Source: Leeuwenhoekiella parthenopeia (GTDB lineage Bacteria > Bacteroidota > Bacteroidia > Flavobacteriales > Flavobacteriaceae). From it: 64,000 bases of DNA. The stretch spans positions 59,199 through 123,198 of the forward strand of contig NZ_JAJGMW010000013.1 of the NCBI RefSeq assembly GCF_020782115.1, given 5' to 3'. The notes beneath the pieces are model-generated. The model saw only the letters and a list, made by a program, of their open reading frames with translations, searched no databases and was not told the origin of the DNA. Made by a program: the position numbers and the translations under genes. Shown piece after piece: positions 43,521 through 51,615 of the stretch; positions within the stretch are counted from its first letter, which is position 1; each line of letters begins with the position of its first letter.

Positions 43521-45434
43521 TTAATCGATTAATTCTATCCTTAACGATGTGCCCTGTAAGATTTCGAGATCATCCCAGTCATCATTATCATCAGTATCAA
43601 TGGTTTCCATATATAAATCAAAGCCCCTATATGTATCATTAATATTAACTAGAAATGATTTTGTAATTGTAACATACTCAGAATCATTGTTAAAATCAAC
43701 GAAAGAAGAACTGTTTCTTAATTCAGTACCATATTCAGCTACATAGAATTTTAAAAATCCATTATCCCGGCGTCTGTAAAGATTGATTGTATACGTAAAT
43801 TTATATACACCGGTCACTTCACGTGTCTGTATTCTAGTATTTGAAAGACTATTCAATCCCTTATTAGGTCCTGTATCTCCAAAAGAAACGACACGCCTTC
43901 GAGTATCAATATCAGACAATCTGTAACCCGTACCCACATAAATCTCCCCATACACATCTGTACCTCCGGAACCACCAGCAAGGGTTTGCCAGGTGGCATT
44001 ACCATTAGCGTCTGAAGTCAATACCCGGTTTACTCCCTGATTACCATCAACATAACGAAAACTGTTTTCTAAGTGAAGTCTGGCCTGTGGGTTATTTGTG
44101 CCTATACCCACATTAGCGTTACTACCCAAAATAAGGGTGTTGGCATTGGGGGCAGAAGCATTAAAGCCAATAGCAATAGCATTTTGACCTGAAGCCTGTG
44201 CGTTATACCCAACCGCTAAACTTCGATAACCCGTGGCATCAGAATCGGCCCCAACAGCTATCGACTCATTCTGCTGAGTTCCTGCATTAGTACCAATAGC
44301 GATGGAGTTTTGACTGGTGGCCGTCGTACTGTTACCTAAAGCAATTGCATTGTTAGCCGAGCTTTGCGCTCCTAATCCCACTGCTATATTCTGAAAATTG
44401 GAAACCGCATTTTTACCTATGGCAATAGATTCATTACCATTTGCATCGGCATTATAACCCAGAGCAACCGCATCCTGATTAGCCTCACTCGAATAGCCAA
44501 TAGCTACTGAATTGTTGGAGATTACATTAGAATCATTGCCTAAAGCGATGCCTCCTTCAGGACTAAAGCGTCCAATTTGTCGGTTATTAACCTTCAGAAA
44601 TAAATCATTGTATGTAGTTGAGCCCAGAAAGGTAGAGCCGTCATTAGTGACCCCATTTAGATTATTACCTGTTAGCAACCAGCCCGATCCAGAACTGGAA
44701 GTCGCTGCCGGTGTTTGCCAGCTCACATTACCATTGGCATCTGAGGTAAGAACCCTGCCGGTTGCCTGATTCCCGTCTTCAAACCGAAAACTACCGGAAA
44801 GATGGAATTTGGTCTGGGGATCACTGGTTCCAATACCCACATTTTGACTGGCCCCACCTAAAATAATTGTATTAGCCCTGTTAGCTAAAGCATTAGTTCC
44901 TATTGCGAAGGCATCTGCAGCACTGGCATTGGAATTGAAGCCAAGGGCATAACTTCGCGCCCCACCCGCATTTGCCCCATTACCCAAAGCAAAAGCATTT
45001 GCTGCTACAGCTGTATTATTCAGTCCGAAGCTCACAGCTCCATTAGGCCTTAAGGTAGCTAAAGTTCTGTTTTCAGCTTTTAGTACCAGAGGTACATCGT
45101 TCAGGGTTCCTATAAAACTGTTTGCACCTGCATAATTACCCTGCAATTGCCAGCCCAAATCAACCCAGGCTGAACCATCGTAAAATACAAAGCCTTCGGA
45201 GATCGTGCTGGTAGCAGCCGTATTGTATACAATAAGACCCTTTACAGGACTGGCAATCGTAGCCGTATCATCAGCACCGGTAAGCGCTATTCGAGGTATA
45301 AGTAATCCGGCATGATCAGACTGAATATCCAAGATAGCCGCCGGATTCGGAGAGGTGGTTCCAATACCTACCTGAGCATTTAAAGCCAAAGACATCAAAA
45401 GAACATAGCTTATAAAAAGTAATTTTTTCATCAT
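43521..45434 (-). CDS. Secreted YadA-head-repeat protein 2, internally duplicated
   Basis: A 637-residue paralogue of the neighbouring gene. Signal peptide LLFISYVLLMSLALNA, then VGIGTTSPNPAAILDIQS. Two full module sets follow: YadA head repeats (FALGNGANAGGARSYALG), VGIGTSDPQTKFHL and RVLTSDANGNVSWQ; and a second longer set (AIGTNAGTQQNESIAVGADS), VGIGTNNPQARLHL and RVLTSDANGNATWQ. The C-terminal domain begins VYGEIYVGTG and is beta-rich with a run of acidic residues (TDDNDDWDD) near the end. The in-gene duplication shows how these genes grow by recombination between modules. Two ATGs three bases apart can serve as start. Confidence 0.82.
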   Translation of the reverse strand: MMKKLLFISYVLLMSLALNAQVGIGTTSPNPAAILDIQSDHAGLLIPRIALTGADDTATIASPVKGLIVYNTAATSTISEGFVFYDGSAWVDLGWQLQGNYAGANSFIGTLNDVPLVLKAENRTLATLRPNGAVSFGLNNTAVAANAFALGNGANAGGARSYALGFNSNASAADAFAIGTNALANRANTIILGGASQNVGIGTSDPQTKFHLSGSFRFEDGNQATGRVLTSDANGNVSWQTPAATSSSGSGWLLTGNNLNGVTNDGSTFLGSTTYNDLFLKVNNRQIGRFSPEGGIALGNDSNVISNNSVAIGYSSEANQDAVALGYNADANGNESIAIGKNAVSNFQNIAVGLGAQSSANNAIALGNSTTATSQNSIAIGTNAGTQQNESIAVGADSDATGYRSLAVGYNAQASGQNAIAIGFNASAPNANTLILGSNANVGIGTNNPQARLHLENSFRYVDGNQGVNRVLTSDANGNATWQTLAGGSGGTDVYGEIYVGTGYRLSDIDTRRRVVSFGDTGPNKGLNSLSNTRIQTREVTGVYKFTYTINLYRRRDNGFLKFYVAEYGTELRNSSSFVDFNNDSEYVTITKSFLVNINDTYRGFDLYMETIDTDDNDDWDDLEILQGTSLRIELID

Positions 45435-46545
45435 AAAAAATGGGTTTAGGGACTTAGTAAAATTTTGATTGTATAAGTGATAATAAGGTTCGCGTATCTG
45501 GAAGTGCTAAAACTTTGAGGTTTTAGAAAAATCCGATTAAAACACGATTAGAAACATATATACAGGACACAGGATTTCAGAGCTCAAAAAATAAATCACC
45601 CTCACTGCCAGCACTCTTGCAGCCTGGGAAAGCTTTTGTTTTTATGCTTTAAAATAATTTACGCGCGATCGCCAGTATGTAGGATATCCCGGTGTAAAAC
45701 AGCCCTGATCGGGACAGTCTTACAGGTAGCGATGCCCGGCTGCGGGGTACAGGAAAAAACTGGATTTGATGCGACAACCAGATCACCTTCGGCCTTGGGA
45801 AAGCTAAAGGGGTTTGTCACACGACTATCCCAAAAGAATAGATGCGTTTTCATAAGTGGGTTGGTTTGGGACTAAACAGCTATACTGCTCAGGTTATGTT
45901 TTTTACAAGTGCAATAATACTATTAAATCGATAAATGCAAGTACAAAATCGATAAAATACACAGCTAACCCCCTCATAAATTGTATGTTATACATTAAAA
46001 AAACACCAGAAATCGGCATACTTTATAGGTTTTGTTTAACATTCTCTGCATTTAAATAAACAAAACTCCGGTTTAGCCTGCCAAAAATGATTTTTTCGTA
46101 AAAATTACAGTATCTCTTTTTTTTTAAGTTAAATACAGGAATCTTCCCAATTCAATACCTTGATATTCGCACTACCTTCACAAAATGAGCTTATAAACCT
46201 AAAATCATAATCCTAAGATTGGGCTGCCACAATCACTATTTCAGCCTTATACATTTCTGATGCGCGCTGCCAGACTCTGATCATGCATTGACCTGGACTG
46301 TTCTTATTTGAATCTGTACGAATTGAAAAAACGTTTGTACGGGACAACCTACTTTTTTCTAAAAAACAGACCGCTTTGCATAACCTGTTTATAAATTATG
46401 TACCTTAGATCTATTCACGGCCCCGCCCTACCCGGCCCACACTCACCCCACAGTGAGTCCACACTGAACCCACACTTTGCCACACTTTATGTGGACCTAT
46501 TGTGGAAGCAGTCTGGAACCAATTTTAATTTAACACCAACCTGCA
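45435..46545. other. 1.1 kb intergenic region between divergent genes
   Basis: The region separates the minus-strand YadA-like gene from the plus-strand DUF6266-like gene. Its segment at about 45660-45850 is noticeably more GC-rich than the rest and holds a 64-codon minus-strand frame with no recognisable similarity or start context. The last 110 bases hold the phased CCACACT motifs described separately. Nothing else was identified. Confidence 0.6.
46437..46505 (+). promoter_or_regulatory. Phased CCACACT motifs upstream of DUF6266-like gene
   Basis: CCACACT begins at 46437, 46459, 46470 and 46480, i.e. steps of 22, 11 and 10 bases, close to DNA helical turns. Between the first two lies a perfect inverted repeat ACTCAC/GTGAGT. 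GTGG occurs inverted at 46491 and 46502. This ends about 40 bases before the ATG and may be a multi-site operator or an RNA structure. Confidence 0.5.
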
Positions 46546-47283
46546 ATGGCAAAATTAGATCCTAAAAACGGACTGGTAGGCAGTATAGGCCAGCTGGTAT
46601 TTCGAAGCGTAAACGGTGAAACCGTAGTACAGGGAAGGCCCGAAAAAACGGGAAGGCCCCCTTCCGGGCGTTCCAAACAAACCGCTACCGATTTTGGGCG
46701 CGCCTCCCGAACCACCAGCAGCCTTATGAGGGGATTACGTCCTTTTCTTAGCAACATGTACGATTCTCAGTTTTTTAACCGCTTTCGCAAAGCAGTGTAT
46801 CAGGGGATGAAAATGAATGATACCCTGCCCCAGGGCAGTTTTGATCTGTGGCAGGGGGAGCCCACCGTATTGGAAGGTCTGGAAGCCGACCTGAAAAATC
46901 AGTATCCGCGATACGTGCAAATGCCCGGGCTGGAGCTAAGCCTCGAAGCGGGAACTTTGGAAATCAGCGTACCCGAATTTAAAGCAGATAACCACCTGCA
47001 CTGGCCGGTAAAGGCCAGTGAAGCCGAACTGGGATACTGGATCAGCGTCTATGACTCCAAAACCTACCAGGTGCTGCGGCACGAACTCTTTCGTATTCCC
47101 ATTCCGCACAAAACGCAAAGTATACCTGCAACCCATTACACCACGACTGCATTGCCTGCAGAGGCCCTGCTTTTAGTTACAGCGGGGGTGTTTTACTATA
47201 CCGCAGACTTTCGGATGGGGAAAGTATGTATGAATTCAAAAGCTTTTAATCCCACCCAGGTGCTGAAGGTTTTTAGGACGTAA
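46546..47283 (+). CDS. DUF6266-like protein of unknown function
   Basis: A 245-residue protein without signal peptide or membrane helix. The N-terminus (GLVGSIGQLVFRSVNGETVV followed by a Gly/Pro/Arg-rich stretch and a helix with RGLRPFLSNMYDSQFFNRFRKAV) resembles the opening of DUF6266 proteins, a Bacteroidota family of unknown function often sitting alone near repeats; the match is by eye and weak. The remainder is beta-rich. It is the only plus-strand gene in the 12-51 kb interval. Alternative: a phage-derived or structural protein. No function is proposed. Confidence 0.55.
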   Translation: MAKLDPKNGLVGSIGQLVFRSVNGETVVQGRPEKTGRPPSGRSKQTATDFGRASRTTSSLMRGLRPFLSNMYDSQFFNRFRKAVYQGMKMNDTLPQGSFDLWQGEPTVLEGLEADLKNQYPRYVQMPGLELSLEAGTLEISVPEFKADNHLHWPVKASEAELGYWISVYDSKTYQVLRHELFRIPIPHKTQSIPATHYTTTALPAEALLLVTAGVFYYTADFRMGKVCMNSKAFNPTQVLKVFRT

Positions 47284-47372
47284 TCTTTTAAGATTCTTTA
47301 TAAAATTATTTTTATGAGCTTATTAATAATTAAGTGCACAAAAGTCACTTGATTAGAAAGTTACGGCCTATC

Positions 47373-47491
47373 AGGAGGTTCTCGTGAAATTTGACGTGAG
47401 CGCAACGTCGCAGGCGGTTCTGTTTGAAGCCGCCAGAGCGGCCGAGTTAAGCGCATGCAGTGCAGCGAACAATAAATTTAGAGAACCTCCT
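47373..47491. repeat. 119-bp structured element, copy 1
   Basis: Bounded by AGGAGGTTCTC and GAGAACCTCCT, a perfect 11-bp inverted repeat, extended inward by AAATTT on both sides. Internal hairpins: GACGT/ACGTC, GCCGC/GCGGC with loop CAGA, and CGC(A)TGC-AGT-GCAGCG. A further hairpin GTTCTTTTG/CAAAAGAAC follows at 47510-47535. Confidence 0.9.
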
Positions 47492-47595
47492 GTAAGCCTT
47501 GATTTTTTGGTTCTTTTGTATCAAGACAAAAGAACAGAAATACAATTAGCAGTTGGAATTATCATTTAATTAAAATTTAATCTCTTTAGTAGCTG

Positions 47596-47625
47596 GAGCG
47601 TGTCAAACTGAGCGCAGTCGAGAAG
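47596..47625. repeat. REP-like GTGTCAAACTGAGCGCAG motif, copy 1
   Basis: GAGCGTGTCAAACTGAGCGC followed by AGTCGAGAAG. The same sequence is at 48903-48932 and a rearranged copy (AACACACTGAGCGCAGTCGA) at 48324-48343. The TGTCAnnCTGAGCGnAGTCGA pattern is a dispersed repeat I know from many Flavobacteriia and is related to the copies at 22.4 kb. Confidence 0.8.
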
Positions 47626-47705
47626 TAAGGGCGTTCGAAACGAGCAGTTAGACCGATGTATCCAAAATCTACTTTGCAGGAAACATCCTAAAAAGAAAGC
47701 AGAAA

Positions 47706-47794
47706 AACATCCCTCCAAACCTCCCTTCAAAGGGAGGCTTTAAGTTTAGCGAAAACACTCCCTTCCTTTGAAGGAAGGGCCGCGGATGGATGTT
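47706..47794. repeat. 89-bp MITE-like inverted-repeat element, copy 1
   Basis: Ends AACATCCCTCC and GGATGGATGTT (imperfect inverted repeat). Inside are two perfect hairpins, CCTCCCTT/AAGGGAGG and CCCTTCC/GGAAGGG. Confidence 0.85.
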
Positions 47795-47944
47795 ACCTGA
47801 AACGATCTTCAATTTATAATATAAGCCTGTCGGGCAGCCTTGATTATCAGGAATGTCATTTCGATTGTATCACACGGAAGTTGCTCGTCAGGAGAATTAA
47901 TAAAACACTAAGAAAACCAATTAATACATCAGTACCGGCCTATC

Positions 47945-48063
47945 AGGAGGTTCTCGTGAAATTTGACGTGAGCGCAACGTCGCAGGCGGTTCTGTTTGAA
48001 GCCGCCAGAGCGGCCGAGTTAAGCGCATGCAGTGCAGCGAACAATAAATTTAGAGAACCTCCT
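47945..48063. repeat. 119-bp structured element, copy 2
   Basis: Same 119 bases as copy 1 with identical hairpins. Here it is followed by a different hairpin, GTTCGTTTTTTC/GAAAAAATGAAC, at about 48101-48133. Confidence 0.9.
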
Positions 48064-48440
48064 GTAAGCCTTGATTTTCTTGCCCGGCTGACTAGACGGG
48101 TTGGTTCGTTTTTTCATCGATGGAAAAAATGAACAGGAAAATGAATCGAAGTTATAGGTTCTAAATCATCTTCCGTTCATTTTCTTTACTCGCATAATTA
48201 TTATCTCACGAGAGATCGTAATCTCAAACACCAAAAATCAAAGACTTGAGGGAGCGGGTGCTTAAGGTAGAATGGGAATTACTATTTGCACGCGATACAA
48301 TCGCGCGCGAACAATGGGAGCGTAACACACTGAGCGCAGTCGAAGTGCTGTCGAGAAGTGCGTGGCGGTCAAAACCTACGTTGAGACCGGTGTATCAAAA
48401 AATCCACTTAGCAGGAAACATCCTAAAAAGAAAGCTGAAA

Positions 48441-48529
48441 AACATCCCTCCAAACCTCCCTTCAAAGGGAGGCTTTAAGTTTAGCGAAAACACTCCCTTC
48501 CTTTGAAGGAACTGCTGGGGATGGATGTT
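48441..48529. repeat. 89-bp MITE-like inverted-repeat element, copy 2
   Basis: Same termini and first hairpin as copy 1; the right arm of the second hairpin is altered (GAAGGAACTGCTG). Confidence 0.85.
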
Positions 48530-48679
48530 ACCTGAAACGATCTTCAATTTATAATATAAGCCTGTCGGGCAGCCTTGATTATCAGGAATGTCATTTCGAT
48601 CGTATCACACGGAAGTTGCTCGTCAGGAGAATTAATAAGACACTAAGAAAGTCAATTAATACATCAGTACCGGCCTATC

Positions 48680-48798
48680 AGGAGGTTCTCGTGAAATTTG
48701 ACGTGAGCGCAACGTCGCAGGCGGTTCTGTTTGAGGCCGCCAGAGCGGCCGAGTTAAGCGCATGCAGTGCAGCGAACAATAAATTTAGAGAACCTCCT
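48680..48798. repeat. 119-bp structured element, copy 3
   Basis: As copy 1 except A to G at element position 56, which lengthens the third hairpin to GGCCGC/GCGGCC. Followed by the GTTCTTTTG/CAAAAGAAC hairpin. Confidence 0.9.
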
Positions 48799-49012
48799 GT
48801 AAGCCTTGATTTTTTGGTTCTTTTGTATCAAGACAAAAGAACAGAAATACAATTAGCAGTTGGAATTATCATTTAATTAAAATTTAATCTCTTTAGTAGC
48901 TTGAGCGTGTCAAACTGAGCGCAGTCGAGAAGTAAGGGCGTTCGAAACGAGCGGTGAGACCGATAAATCCAAAATCTACTTTGCAGGAAACATCCTAAAA
49001 AGAAAGCAGAAA

Positions 49013-49101
49013 AACATCCCTCCAAACCTCCCTTCAAAGGGAGGCTTTAAGTTTAGCGAAAACACTCCCTTCCTTTGAAGGAAGTGCTGGGGATGGATGT
49101 T
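49013..49101. repeat. 89-bp MITE-like inverted-repeat element, copy 3
   Basis: Same termini and first hairpin; second hairpin right arm GAAGGAAGTGCTG, intermediate between copies 1 and 2. Confidence 0.85.
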
Positions 49102-49251
49102 ACCTGAAACGATCTTCAATTTATAATATAAGCCTGTCGGGCAGCCTTGATTATCAGGAATGTCATTTTGATCGTATCACACGGAAGTTGCTCGTCAGGA
49201 GAATTAATAAAACACTAAGAAAACCAATTAATACATCAGTGGCAGCCTGTT

Positions 49252-49370
49252 AGGAGGTTCTCGTGAAATTTGACGTGAGCGCAACGTCGCAGGCGGTTCT
49301 GTTTGAGGCCGGTGCGCCGGCCGAGTTAAGCGCATGCAGTGCAGCGAACAATAAATTTAGAGAACCTCCT
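49252..49370. repeat. 119-bp structured element, copy 4 with swapped hairpin tip
   Basis: The third hairpin reads GGCCGG-TGCG-CCGGCC instead of GGCCGC-CAGA-GCGGCC: six contiguous bases (positions 61-66) differ, yet the stem stays fully paired (C61-G66 becomes G61-C66). All other stems are unchanged. Followed by the GTTCGTTTTTTC-type hairpin. Confidence 0.9.
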
Positions 49371-49791
49371 GTAAGCCTAGATTTTCTTGCCCGGCTGACT
49401 AGACGGGTTGGTTCGTTTTTTCATCGATGGAAAAAATGAACAGGAATATGAATCGAAGTTATAGGTTCTAAATCATCTTCCGTTCATTTTCTTTACTCGC
49501 ATAATTATTATCTCACGGAAGCTCATAAACTCAAACACCAAAAATCAAAGACTTGCGGGAGCGGGTGCTTAAGGTAGAATGGGAATTACTATTTGCACGC
49601 GATACAATCGCGCGCAAACAATGGGCTTACTGGCCCAAAGAAATCCTTTCGACAGATGCTCAGGGCTGGTTCACCAAAAGAAAACTTTTTAAATATTTAT
49701 TAGTAAAGAGGAATATATTAGAAATAGTAAGCCAAAGACGAACATATCTAACTGTCACAAAAATATTTATGAATTTTAGAACTAAAACTAT

Positions 49792-51335
49792 TTAATAATC
49801 AATACGTTTAAGAGACAGCGAAACAGTATTGGCAATTAAAAACATATTTACGCCAGAATTATTAATTGAATATGTCATGTAGACTCTTTCATTTGCAGCT
49901 AGTCTCACTAAAACGGATTTACTTATGTGAAATCTTTCATCGTGATTGGGGTTGTCACCCCAATCTATGGACGTACTTTTATTAATTTTTGTAGCTGCTC
50001 CACTACTAAAACCTTTTCTTAAATAAATATTAATATTCCCATTAGAATTATCATTTATAAAAATTCCGTAACTATATGTGATTTCATATACTCCAGCTTC
50101 ATTTACCGCTATGTAGTCGGTAGGTAATGTACTATTTATTGATACGTTTCTGTTCAGCCCTGTGTCTGTACTATTGAACGTTATATTTGCAGTTCCATTT
50201 GAAATTGTAAGGTTTGAAGTTCTGTCAACCTCTCCGTAAACTTGATTTATAAGTGTTCGCCAGTCAGCTAGCCATTAGCATCTGATGTTAAGACCTTGCC
50301 TGCTCCCTGAGTTCCATCCACTATTTTAACGGAACCGGCTACATGTAGTTTTGTAGAAGGATTGTTAGTACCAATCCCGACATTTAGATTATTACCTAAA
50401 ATTAGCGTATTAGGATTTGGGGCGTAAACGTTATTGCCTATAGCCACCGCATTAGCAGCCTGAGCCTGAGCAGAATTACCAATCGCAATAGCATCTGATC
50501 CCGAGGTATAGGTTGATTTACCTATTGAAATGGCGTGATCACCCTGAACCTGAGAACTTTGGCCAATTGCAATCGCTCCAGTTTTATTCGCAAAGGCTGC
50601 ATCCCCGATAACTATACCATAAGTCCCCTGAGATTGTGTTGATCTCCCAATGGAAATTGAATTATTACTATCTGCATCCGCTTCACTTCCGATTACAATT
50701 GAGTTATTTGAACTTACTCTTGAATTGTATCCTACAATTAAACTATTAGAGGCTCCGCCAGCATCATAATCAGAAGCATATCCTAAAAATACATTATTTG
50801 CGGCTGTAGCATAATTATTAGCACCTGCAAGCTCTCCTAAGTAAACCGAATTTGAAGTGTTTAAGGTTTCTATCTGACCTCTTGAAGTAATTCGAGTTTT
50901 TAAAACATTATTTATTTTAATTTCTAAGGGTAGATTATTTAAGCTACCCAAAAAATTTCCGGAACTGATCGTATTGCCCGTCAGCTTCCAACTATCTCCT
51001 GAACTTGAAACTGATGTTGATTTTAAGGCTATCCATTTATTTTGAGACGAACTATATACATAAACCCCCTCTTCGGTGACATTTGAAGTCTGCCCACTAG
51101 GGCTTGTAGCAGCAACTGTAACATAAACCAAAGCAGCATTTTGATCTGAGGTATAAACTTTCGCCTTTAATTGATCACCCGTCATTCGAGGTAAAGCTAC
51201 TCCATCAAGAGAAGTCGCATCTGCTGGTCTACCTGTAACATCAAGGGTTGTTTTTGGTGAGGTAGTTCCAATACCTACCTGAGCATGAGTTGCAAAAAAT
51301 GCAAATAATGCAAAAATTATGAAATGGGGTTTCAT
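49792..51335 (-). pseudogene. Secreted YadA-head-repeat protein 3, frameshifted
   Basis: Third paralogue of the YadA-head family. From the ATG at 51335 it reads a signal peptide (FIIFALFAFFATHAQ), VGIGTTSPKTTLDV, about eight head repeats (AIGQSSQVQGDHAISIG), VGIGTNNPSTKLHV and KVLTSDANG, then a TAG at 50268-50270. In the paralogues the text continues DANGNATWQTL. Here the other frame immediately beyond the stop reads ADWRTLINQVYGEVDRT, aligning with that and with the paralogue's VYGEIYVG, and stays open for about 158 codons to the TAA at 49792-49794. So one base is missing near 50270 and the C-terminal domain is detached. A sequencing error is possible. Confidence 0.85.
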
Positions 51336-51615
51336 CAATAAGTAATTATCTTCGTATTTTATCTTGTTTTTGTATTCGTTTGACTAGGAATCAGTGAATT
51401 ATACAAGGACAAATGTAGGACAAGAAAAGCAATTAACCTATTAAATAACAAATATTTACGATTAAAGATTTCCTGATATAAAAATTACTCATTTTTTATT
51501 AGTTTAAAGATTACCCTATGAGTTTCAAGCATTCAAAACTTCTTAACATAAGCGATCCTGTGTTCTTAGTATTTCATTCATAATCCTTAAACTTGTACAA
51601 ACTATATAAAAGATT

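Larger units (their letters stand above)
47364..49625. repeat. 1.3 kb compound tandem duplication
   Basis: Bases 47364-48670 (1307 bp) are followed by a second, partial copy that stays alignable to about 49625. Both halves have the same order: 119-bp element, hairpin, REP-like piece, IR element, 119-bp element, tail with CGCGAT/ATCGCG hairpin. The copies differ by scattered substitutions and a few larger changes (e.g. at 48209-48220 versus 49516-49527), so the duplication is not brand new. The short open frames inside are by-products of the repeats. Confidence 0.9.

Noticed and set aside
45659..45853. 64-codon minus-strand frame as a gene
   Set aside because: No start context, no recognisable domain, and isolated in a non-coding region; kept only as an intergenic remark.
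47373..47491. Integron attC site, because GTTAAGC fits GTTRRRY
   Set aside because: No matching RYYYAAC partner, no integrase, and no gene cassettes between copies; the 11-bp terminal repeat does not fit attC either.
47384..48876. Short frames (61-86 codons) starting GTG after AGGAGGTTCTC within the 119-bp elements
   Set aside because: They look as if they had a perfect ribosome site, but AGGAGG is part of the terminal inverted repeat, the frame continues into unrelated flanks, and copy differences follow stem pairing rather than codon positions.
48246..49795. Frames at 48246-48506 and 49553-49795 sharing an identical N-terminus
   Set aside because: The shared part is just the duplicated tail of the cassette (with the CGCGAT/ATCGCG hairpin); the C-termini differ completely and no protein family is recognised.
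50268..50270. Programmed frameshift in the YadA-like gene
   Set aside because: No slippery heptamer or homopolymer at the shift site; a plain deletion or sequence error explains it better.
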